From positions 17,463 through 81,462 of the forward strand of contig CABRNK010000010.1 in NCBI GenBank assembly GCA_902472305.1: a stretch of 64,000 bases of DNA. Direction: 5' to 3'. The notes under the pieces were generated by a model. The model was not told where the DNA came from, did not search any database, and saw only the letters and a program-made list of their open reading frames with translations. Within the stretch, counting starts at the first letter, position 1; every line of letters starts with the position of its first letter. Below, piece after piece: positions 9,367 through 16,256 of this stretch. The position numbers were made by a program, and so were the translations under genes. The DNA is from Hominenteromicrobium sp900549945. Lineage in GTDB: Bacteria; Bacillota; Clostridia; Oscillospirales; Acutalibacteraceae.

Positions 9367-9905
9367 TCTATGTTTTTCTTGCAAACGGCTTTGAGGAAAT
9401 TGAAGCGCTCGCACCGGTCGATATTCTGCGCCGCGCGGAGCTGGAGGTCAAAACAGTCGGCGTCGGCGGCAAAACGATCACAGGGTCACACGGCATCACT
9501 GTCACGGCCGACATAGAGGAGAAGGACGTCACGACCGACGACATGGAGATGATGATTTTGCCCGGCGGCATGCCCGGCACGCTGAACCTCGAGAAATCGC
9601 CGATCGTCACAGCCTGCGCGAAATACTGCGCGGGCAACGGCGTATATCTCGCCGCTATCTGCGCGGCGCCGAGCATTCTCGGCCATCTCGGCCTGCTCGA
9701 GGGCAGGGAGGCTATCTGTTTCCCGGGCTTCGAGGGCGAGCTGAAGGGCGCAAAAATTTCCGAAAAGCATGTTTGTGTGGACGGCAGCGTGATCACCGCG
9801 AAGGGGATGGGCGTTGCCACACAGTTTGGTCTGACGCTCGCGGGTCTGATCGCCGGCGAGGACGCCGCAGAGAAGATTCACGCAGCGATCCAGTGTGCCG
9901 ACTGA
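9363..9905 (+). CDS. DJ-1/PfpI family protein (DJ-1 subgroup)
   Basis: A 180-residue class I glutamine-amidotransferase-like protein. It shows FLANGFEEIEALAPVDILRR with the conserved Glu, LPGGMPG, and the nucleophile elbow AAICAAPSILG with the reactive Cys. These are hallmarks of the DJ-1/YajL branch (putative glyoxalase III, protein deglycase or redox chaperone). The start codon overlaps the tmk stop (ATGA), so a longer in-frame extension upstream is not used. The precise reaction of this branch is disputed. Confidence 0.85.
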   Translation: MIYVFLANGFEEIEALAPVDILRRAELEVKTVGVGGKTITGSHGITVTADIEEKDVTTDDMEMMILPGGMPGTLNLEKSPIVTACAKYCAGNGVYLAAICAAPSILGHLGLLEGREAICFPGFEGELKGAKISEKHVCVDGSVITAKGMGVATQFGLTLAGLIAGEDAAEKIHAAIQCAD

Positions 9906-10516
9906 TCGCGGAAAAGGCTGCGCTGCGCCGAAAAATGCGCGCAATGCGCAATGCCTGCACGAACCGTGCGGCATGCGACGAGCGGCTTCTATCCAACATA
10001 CTGGCGCTTCAGGCATACAAAAGCGCTGAAAGCGTACTCTGCTACGTCTCATTTGGCAGTGAAGCCGGCACCTGCGGCTTGCTGCGGCAGGCGCTGGCAG
10101 ATGGAAAAAATGTATTTGTGCCGCGCTGTCTGCCGGGCAGCCGCCGGATGGAATTTTATCGTATTGACACGTTGGATTCGCTCGAGCCCGGTACTTTTGG
10201 CATTTTAGAGCCGCCCGCGCTTTCGGAACGCCGTTTCGCACAATCTGACAAGGCGATTTGCTTTGTACCGGGGCTTGCCTTTACACGGCACGGAGGCCGG
10301 CTGGGCTGGGGAAAAGGCTATTACGATACATTCTTAAGTGAAATGCCGGTCTGTACTATCGGCCTCTGCTATGATTTCCAGATTTTGGAGGATTTGCCTG
10401 CGGATGCGCACGATGAGCCGGTTTCTTGCATCTGTACGGATAAAAGCCTTTACACCTGTACTTTGAGTCAACAGACAGAACGAAAGGATGGTTTAAAATA
10501 TGAGCGATCACGATGA
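9893..10516 (+). CDS. 5-formyltetrahydrofolate cyclo-ligase
   Basis: About 207 residues beginning at a GTG (9893) that overlaps the end of the DJ-1 gene. The next ATG (9935) would remove the conserved N-terminal KAALRRKMRAMR helix. The family signatures are LCYVSFGSEAGT and the C-terminal nucleotide-binding loop FTRHGGRLGWGKGYYDTFL. The enzyme uses ATP to convert 5-formyl-THF to 5,10-methenyl-THF. It overlaps mltG by 17 bp. Confidence 0.85.
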   Translation: MCRLIAEKAALRRKMRAMRNACTNRAACDERLLSNILALQAYKSAESVLCYVSFGSEAGTCGLLRQALADGKNVFVPRCLPGSRRMEFYRIDTLDSLEPGTFGILEPPALSERRFAQSDKAICFVPGLAFTRHGGRLGWGKGYYDTFLSEMPVCTIGLCYDFQILEDLPADAHDEPVSCICTDKSLYTCTLSQQTERKDGLKYERSR

Positions 10517-11801
10517 AAACCGCTACGAACCGCGCGAGCGCACGGGCGAAAATGGCGCGCCGGACGGCAGGCATTTTCAGGTAAAGCTTACCGAGGAGCA
10601 GCTCAGCGCGGCGCCGGTTCAGGCGGAATTAAACGGCGATACCGGAGAAATCGCGCCGCGCGCTACAGAGCGCAGCACGGCGCGCAGCGAACAGGTGCGC
10701 CGTAAGGAAGCGCGGGCACATAAAAAGCGCAACAAGGTCAAGGCCAGAAAGAACCGGCGCATCTTCACGCTGACATGGCTCGCCATGGTCCTCCTAGTGT
10801 CCCTGATGATCGCTTCCTACCTGATCGGAGGCTCCAATGACTTTCTCGCTGTCGACCGTATGGAATCGACCGTGACCGTTACGGTTCCGAAGGATGTCAC
10901 GGCGGACGAGCTCGCCGATATCCTCTACAAGAGCCATGCGATCGAGAAGCCGGAGTTTTTTTCGCTGTACTGTAAGCTCACGACGGATATGGACTATTTT
11001 TCGGAGGGCTCCTACGACGTGGCGACGAACCTCGACTACGAGGCTTTGATCAACGAATTGCAGGGCGGGCCGGATCTCGGCGAGGAGCTCGAGGGTATCA
11101 CCTTCCCGGAGGGCCTCACGATTGAGCGCATGGCCGAAATTCTCGAGGAAAACGGACTGCACACGAAGGACGAGATCCTCGAGGCGTGCAATTCCATTGA
11201 TTTCAGCGATTATGATTTCATCTCGGCGATCTCAAACGGAGACGAGAAATACTACAAGCTCGAGGGTTATCTGTTCCCCGACACGTACAATTTCTTTGAG
11301 AACGAATCGGTAGAGGTGACGCTGCGCCGCTTCCTCGACAACTTTGAGAACCGCATTCAGGACCTTAAGGCCGATATTCAGGCCAGCGGCTACACCATGG
11401 ACGAGATCATCACGCTGGCGTCGATCATTCAGGCCGAGGCCGCAAATACGGATGACATGTATATGGTTTCCGCTATCCTGCACAATCGTCTGGAAAACGG
11501 TGAATCCCATGACATTTTCTCGCTGGACTGCGACTCGACGCTGTATTACCCCTACACCGCCGACACGGTGCCGGAGGATTATGTCAGCCGCTACTCCACC
11601 TACCTCAACAACGGCGGTGTGAGCGGTCTGCCGGCCGGTGCGATTTGCAGCCCGGGTCTCGACGCCATCGACGCTGCGATTCACCCGAGCGAGGAGGGCA
11701 GCGATTACTATTACTTCTGTCACGATGCGGACGGAACCCCATACTATGCGGCGACGGCCGAGGAGCATGAAAACAACCTCTATGAGGCAGGGCTTCTCTG
11801 A
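10500..11801 (+). CDS. mltG: Endolytic transglycosylase MltG (YceG-like)
   Basis: A 433-residue protein with a charged cytoplasmic N-terminal region of about 90 residues, one transmembrane helix (about 93-117) and an extracellular YceG domain. Visible signatures are EGLTIERMAEILEENGL (LysM-like subdomain), LEGYLFPDTYNF, and the catalytic-region helix TLASIIQAEAANTDDM with NRLENG. MltG cuts nascent glycan strands near the membrane and sets peptidoglycan strand length. In the active-site helix the usual ASIVEKE reads ASIIQAE, so the first of the two glutamates is Gln. Last gene of the tmk operon, followed by a terminator. Confidence 0.88.
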   Translation: MSDHDENRYEPRERTGENGAPDGRHFQVKLTEEQLSAAPVQAELNGDTGEIAPRATERSTARSEQVRRKEARAHKKRNKVKARKNRRIFTLTWLAMVLLVSLMIASYLIGGSNDFLAVDRMESTVTVTVPKDVTADELADILYKSHAIEKPEFFSLYCKLTTDMDYFSEGSYDVATNLDYEALINELQGGPDLGEELEGITFPEGLTIERMAEILEENGLHTKDEILEACNSIDFSDYDFISAISNGDEKYYKLEGYLFPDTYNFFENESVEVTLRRFLDNFENRIQDLKADIQASGYTMDEIITLASIIQAEAANTDDMYMVSAILHNRLENGESHDIFSLDCDSTLYYPYTADTVPEDYVSRYSTYLNNGGVSGLPAGAICSPGLDAIDAAIHPSEEGSDYYYFCHDADGTPYYAATAEEHENNLYEAGLL

Positions 11802-11832
11802 GCTGCGCGTTAAAGCCGTTCATTAAAATTTT

Positions 11833-11872
11833 CGTGCCTTTTCAGCGCTGCGGCCTGAAAGGGCACGTTTTC
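11833..11872 (+). terminator. Terminator of the tmk-mltG operon
   Basis: CGTGCC plus TTTCAG pairs with CTGAAA and GGCACG around a GC-rich loop, followed by TTTTCC. It lies 32 bp after the mltG stop. Confidence 0.7.
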
Positions 11873-11931
11873 CGTCCGTTTATTTTTGGCCTTGTGCCGT
11901 CAGAAAATATGTAAGGGGATAGGGATTCAGT

Positions 11932-13146
11932 ATGGATCAGAACCGAAAGCCGGAACTTCTTTCTCCGGCAGGCGATCTCGAGCGCCTTCAGACTGCGCTC
12001 GATTACGGCGCGGACGCTGTTTATCTTGCGGGAAAGGCCTTCGGGATGCGCTCCGCACCGTCTAATTTTACAAACGAAGAGCTTCGGGAGGGCGTGCGGC
12101 TCGTGCATGCCAAAGGCGCAAGGGTATACGTGACCTGCAACACGCTGCCGCGCAGCGCAGAGCTTGCCGCACTGCCGGATCTTCTCACCTTCTGTGAAGA
12201 AATCGGCGTCGACGCATTTATCATCACCGATCTCGGCGTCCTCGCGATGGCGAAGCGGTATGCGCCGAAGGTCGCCGTACATATCTCCACACAGGCGGGC
12301 ATCGTGAATTTCGAGGCCGCCCGGGCTTTCTACGACCTCGGCGCCGAGCGGGTCGTGCTGGCCCGCGAGCTCTCCTTTTGCGAAATTGCAGAGATTCGCG
12401 CCAAGACGCCGGCGGCGCTCGAAATCGAGGCATTCGTCCACGGCGCCATGTGCGTCTCCTTTTCCGGCCGGTGCCTGCTTTCAAACTACCTGACCGGCCG
12501 CGACGCCAACCGCGGCGACTGCGCGCAGCCCTGCCGCTGGGATTACTATCTGGTCGAGCGCACGCGCCCGGAGCAGCCTTTTGTTCTGCGGCAGGAGGAC
12601 AAGACCTCCTACGTTCTGAACGCAAAGGACATGTGCATGATCGAGCATATACCGGAGCTGATCCGCTGCGGCATATCGAGCTTTAAGATCGAGGGCCGCG
12701 CGAAGTCGGCCTATTACGTGGCCTGCATCACAAATGCGTACCGGCACGCTGTCGACGCTGTTCTGGAAGGCAGACCGCTTCCGCCGTGGGTCATTGCAGA
12801 GACCGACAAAATCAGCCACCGCGTTTACAGCACGGGCTTTTACAGCGGAAATGAGCCGGGTCAGACGCCGGAGAGCGGCGGCTACATCCGAAACTGGGAC
12901 ATCGCCGCCGTCTGTATCGGAGAGGAGCACGGCCTCGTCCAGCTTTCCCAGCGCAACCGCTTTTTCCGCGGCGAGACGGTCAGTGTGCTGGAGCCCGGCA
13001 CAGAGCCGTATGCGGTGACGCTCGACACACTGTACAATGAGGCGATGGAGCCGATCGAATCCGCACCGCATGCAACCATGACCGTTTATCTCAAAACGGT
13101 CAGGAAAATTAAGCCGGGGGCTTTTCTCCGCGTCCGCCGCGGATGA
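11932..13146 (+). CDS. U32 family peptidase/hydroxylase-type protein
   Basis: A 404-residue protein with the U32 signature: ELLSPAGDLERLQTALDYGADAVYL at the start, EAFVHGAMCVSFSGRCLLSN in the middle, a Cys pair in NRGDCAQPCRW, and the C-terminal U32 beta domain. Characterised relatives include RlhA and TrhP (rRNA and tRNA uridine hydroxylation) and collagenase-like YegQ/PrtC proteins. The Cys set fits the iron-sulfur ligands proposed for the hydroxylating members, so an RNA modification role is more likely than proteolysis. No neighbour narrows the substrate. Confidence 0.85.
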   Translation: MDQNRKPELLSPAGDLERLQTALDYGADAVYLAGKAFGMRSAPSNFTNEELREGVRLVHAKGARVYVTCNTLPRSAELAALPDLLTFCEEIGVDAFIITDLGVLAMAKRYAPKVAVHISTQAGIVNFEAARAFYDLGAERVVLARELSFCEIAEIRAKTPAALEIEAFVHGAMCVSFSGRCLLSNYLTGRDANRGDCAQPCRWDYYLVERTRPEQPFVLRQEDKTSYVLNAKDMCMIEHIPELIRCGISSFKIEGRAKSAYYVACITNAYRHAVDAVLEGRPLPPWVIAETDKISHRVYSTGFYSGNEPGQTPESGGYIRNWDIAAVCIGEEHGLVQLSQRNRFFRGETVSVLEPGTEPYAVTLDTLYNEAMEPIESAPHATMTVYLKTVRKIKPGAFLRVRRG

Positions 13147-13216
13147 TTTTAAGGCGTCGATACGCACATTGCACAGCATGGCAAAGCCTGTATTAAAATT
13201 AAGAACTGCATTGCAT

Positions 13217-13259
13217 AACACCTCTTAGACCGGGCCATACTCGGCATGGAGGTGTTTTT
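13217..13259 (+). promoter_or_regulatory. Terminator-like hairpin overlapping the PBP ribosome site
   Basis: AACACCTC pairs with GAGGTGTT, followed by a run of T, only 5 bp before the PBP start at 13262. The right arm contains the only good Shine-Dalgarno (GGAGGT). The hairpin can therefore terminate transcription from the U32 gene and also cover the PBP ribosome site. Confidence 0.5.
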
Positions 13260-13261
13260 CT

Positions 13262-14860
13262 ATGTCTATCCGCCGAATGATAACGGCCTATGCTTTCATT
13301 ATGTTTTTTGTCGTGATCGCAATTCTCGGCACCGCATCCGCGTCGCTTGGCGGCGGCATGTATACGGAGGTGGTCGGCAGGCAGAGCACCTACACGCTGT
13401 CCGTCGCAACGGCGCGTGGCACAATCTACGACCGGAACGGCAAGCCGCTGACCAATGCGGAGGAAAAGTACATTGCGGCTGTTGTGCCGAATGTGGAATC
13501 TGTCTCCCGCCTGAATGCAGCGGCCGGCCGTGAAAGGCGGGAGGAGCTCCGCGTCGCGCTCGAAAACGGCAAGCCGTTTCTGATCGAGGTAAATACGCCG
13601 GTCCATGCGGACGGCATCGAGACCTTCCGGGTTTATAACCGCTACGCAGAGCACCAGCCTGCCGCAAATATCATCGGCTACCTCGAAAACGGAGAGACCG
13701 GCGCCGACGGCATCGAAAAGAGCTTTGATTCCATGCTTGCGGCGAGCAATGGGACAATCGACGTCACGTTCACGATCGACGCGCTCGGCAATGCGATCTC
13801 CGGCGCAGAGCTCCTCGTCGACAACACCTATCAGATCGCGGACGGCGGCGTCGTGCTGACCCTTGACCGGGATATACAGCTCGCGCTGGAAAAGGCGTGC
13901 GCATCCATCGAGAAGGGGGCAGCCGTCGTGCTGGACTGCAAGACCGGAGATATTCTCGCGTGCGCGAGCTTCCCGGCTGTCGACCCCAACAATCTGGATG
14001 CATGCCTCGAGGATGCGGACGCTCCCTTTCTGAACAGGGCCCTCAGCGCTTACGCACCCGGTTCGGTTTTCAAGCTCTTTGTGGCGGCCGCGGCTCTGGA
14101 GGCCGGCGCGGACTACCGCGAAAGCTACGAATGCACGGGAAGCATCGAGGTGGACGGCATGGAATTCGCCTGTTACGACGGGAAAGCACATGGGGAGGTC
14201 AATATGCACACGGCGCTGCGCAAATCGTGCAACGGCTATTTTGTCGAGCTGATGGAAAAGCTCGAGCCGGACCGCGTGCTCCGCATGGTTCACTCCCTTG
14301 GATTTGAAAACCCGCTTTCGCTGGCACCGGGGCTGTCCTGTACGGCCGGGACGCTCTCCTCGGCGCAGACGCTGCAAAACGCGCGGGCCAGAGCAAATTT
14401 CTCCTTCGGGCAGGGGGAAACCACCGTGTCGCCCGTACAGCTTGCCGCGGCTGTCAACGCGATCGCGGCCGGCGGCATCTATACGCCCCCGCGGCTGGTT
14501 TACGGCACAGCCGATGCGAACCTAGAAATTGAAAAAGAAGATTTGAACGAGGGCTATAAGGTCATGGAGCCCACAACCGCCAACCGCCTGCGCGCGTACA
14601 TGGAAAGCACGGCGCGCTACGGAACGGGAATCAGCGGCGCGCCGCAGAACTGTACGTCCGGCATCAAGACCGGCACCGCGCAGACCGGCGTTTATGCGGA
14701 AAGCGGCGATGAAATCCTGAATTACTGGTACGCCGGCTATATCTGCGACAGCGACGATGCGCCGGCCTATACCATCGTTATTTTAGAGGAGACGGCCGGT
14801 GAAAGCCACACGGCCGTCGCATTTCAAAAAACAGGCGAGGCGCTCGTCGATTTTATTTGA
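13262..14860 (+). CDS. Class B penicillin-binding protein (D,D-transpeptidase)
   Basis: A 532-residue protein with an N-terminal membrane anchor (about 7-27), a PBP dimer domain (TIYDRNGKPLT at about 58) and a transpeptidase domain carrying all three catalytic motifs: SVFK with Ser268, SCN with Ser322, and KTGT with Lys469. It cross-links peptidoglycan stem peptides as a monofunctional (FtsI/PBP2/SpoVD-like) enzyme. It is short for the class and has no PASTA domains. Whether it serves elongation, division or spore cortex cannot be decided here. Its 3' end contains the promoter of the T-box operon. Confidence 0.88.
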   Translation: MSIRRMITAYAFIMFFVVIAILGTASASLGGGMYTEVVGRQSTYTLSVATARGTIYDRNGKPLTNAEEKYIAAVVPNVESVSRLNAAAGRERREELRVALENGKPFLIEVNTPVHADGIETFRVYNRYAEHQPAANIIGYLENGETGADGIEKSFDSMLAASNGTIDVTFTIDALGNAISGAELLVDNTYQIADGGVVLTLDRDIQLALEKACASIEKGAAVVLDCKTGDILACASFPAVDPNNLDACLEDADAPFLNRALSAYAPGSVFKLFVAAAALEAGADYRESYECTGSIEVDGMEFACYDGKAHGEVNMHTALRKSCNGYFVELMEKLEPDRVLRMVHSLGFENPLSLAPGLSCTAGTLSSAQTLQNARARANFSFGQGETTVSPVQLAAAVNAIAAGGIYTPPRLVYGTADANLEIEKEDLNEGYKVMEPTTANRLRAYMESTARYGTGISGAPQNCTSGIKTGTAQTGVYAESGDEILNYWYAGYICDSDDAPAYTIVILEETAGESHTAVAFQKTGEALVDFI

Positions 14861-14885
14861 CAAGCGCCTAAAAAAGCATTATACT
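14857..14885 (+). promoter_or_regulatory. Sigma-A promoter of the T-box operon
   Basis: Consensus TTGACA (14857-14862) and TATACT (14880-14885) with a 17 bp spacer. The -35 box lies inside the last codons of the PBP gene. Transcription would begin near 14892, at the start of the T-box leader. Confidence 0.8.
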
Positions 14886-14891
14886 ATAGTT

Positions 14892-15187
14892 GAAAAAGCG
14901 AGAGGGTATTCCGCTCCTTTTTCCATGTTACATGTTTTATAAAAGCGATACAGGCACAGAGCAGATATGCGCGGCGCTCCGAACAGAGAAGGGATCCATG
15001 GCTGGAAGATCCCCGGCAGGCAAAACGCATGAGCCGGCTCGAGCAGTGTGCCGCGCGGCGAGGAGCCGTGCCGTTTTCCGCGTTAAGGAGAGCAAAAGAG
15101 AGAGGCCGGCGGCGACGCTGCGCATCTAATTTGGGTGGTACCACGGAAGCCTTCCGTCCCATTGCGGACGGAGGCTTTTTATTTTTT
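14892..15187 (+). promoter_or_regulatory. T-box leader (probably alanine-specific)
   Basis: The leader contains the T-box sequence GGGTGGTACCACG (15133-15145), whose bulge pairs with the acceptor end of uncharged tRNA. An intrinsic terminator overlaps it: AGCCTTCCGTCC pairing with GGACGGAGGCT, then TTTTT (15148-15187). Further upstream, CAGAGAAGGGATCC with GGCTGGAAGATCCC (about 14983-15014) looks like the apical AG-bulge part of stem I. A GCA triplet at 15027-15029, where the specifier loop should return, would fit alanine; this reading is tentative. It precedes an M42 aminopeptidase gene and alaS. Confidence 0.85.
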
Positions 15188-15205
15188 TGCAGGAGCAAGG
15201 GAGAA

Positions 15206-16231
15206 ATGGATATGGATTTAGACTATTGCCTTTCCGAGCTGAAGGCGCTTCTTTCGATCGACTCGCCCTCCGGCTTTACAGACAGAGCGGCAGAGCATCT
15301 GATGCAGGCGCTGGAGACGCTCGGCTATCAGCCGAAAAAGACGCGCAAGGGCGGCGTGCTCTGCTGCCTCGGCGGCGAGGGAGACGGCCTGCTTTTAATG
15401 GCGCATGTCGATACGCTCGGCGGCATCGTCTCGAGCATCAAGCCGAACGGCCGGCTGCAGATCTCGCCGGTCGGCGGCCTGCGCGCGGAGAACTGCGAGG
15501 CGGAAAACTGCCGGGTATACTCGCGCTTTTCCGGTACATATACGGGTACGCTGCAAATTGCGAACGCCTCTGTGCACGTGAACGACGACTACGCCGGTGC
15601 AAAGCGCACGTTCCGCGACTCGGAGATCGTGCTCGACGAGAATGTCCGCACCGCGGAGGCCGTCCGCGCGCTCGGCATCGAGGCCGGCGACTTTGTCTGC
15701 TTTGACCCGCGCACGACGATCACCGAAAGCGGTTATATCAAGAGCCGCTTTCTCGACGATAAGCTCAGCGCGGCTATTCTGCTCGCCTACGCCAAGCTGC
15801 TGCGCGACGAGAAAAAGACGCCGAAGCGCAAAATCTACGTGCATTTCACAGTTTACGAGGAGGTCGGGCACGGCGCCGCCGCCTCTGTGCCGGATGACGT
15901 CACCGAGGTGCTCAGTGTAGACATGGGCTGCGTCGGCGACGGCGTGACCTGCACCGAGCATGAGGTTTCAATCTGCGCCAAGGATTCCGGCGGCCCGTAC
16001 GACTACGGCGTCACAACGGCGCTCGTGCAGGCGGCGCTGAAGGCGGGCGCAAAGTATGCCGTCGACGTTTACCCGCACTACGGCTCAGACGCCGAGGCCT
16101 CGCTCAGCGCCGGCTACGACGTGCGCCACGGGCTGATCGGCGCGGGCGTCTACGCCTCGCACGGCTACGAGCGCGCGCATATCGACGGCGTGCAGAATAC
16201 ACTTAAACTTCTCACAGCGTATACGCTGTAA
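15206..16231 (+). CDS. M42 family metallopeptidase (glutamyl/tetrahedral aminopeptidase type)
   Basis: A 341-residue protein. Metal and catalytic positions of M42 are visible: AHVDTLGG, SRFLDDKLSAA (bridging Asp), YEEVGHGAA (catalytic Glu pair) and the C-terminal ASHGYERAHIDG His. These dinuclear zinc or cobalt aminopeptidases form large hollow complexes and strip N-terminal residues from peptides. The start at 15206 follows AGGAG; upstream in-frame sequence belongs to the leader RNA. It lies between the T-box and alaS (25 bp gap), so it should be induced when the cognate tRNA is uncharged. That would link peptide scavenging to aminoacyl-tRNA supply. Confidence 0.88.
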   Translation: MDMDLDYCLSELKALLSIDSPSGFTDRAAEHLMQALETLGYQPKKTRKGGVLCCLGGEGDGLLLMAHVDTLGGIVSSIKPNGRLQISPVGGLRAENCEAENCRVYSRFSGTYTGTLQIANASVHVNDDYAGAKRTFRDSEIVLDENVRTAEAVRALGIEAGDFVCFDPRTTITESGYIKSRFLDDKLSAAILLAYAKLLRDEKKTPKRKIYVHFTVYEEVGHGAAASVPDDVTEVLSVDMGCVGDGVTCTEHEVSICAKDSGGPYDYGVTTALVQAALKAGAKYAVDVYPHYGSDAEASLSAGYDVRHGLIGAGVYASHGYERAHIDGVQNTLKLLTAYTL

Positions 16232-16256
16232 AATCTTAAAGGAATGGTGAAACACA

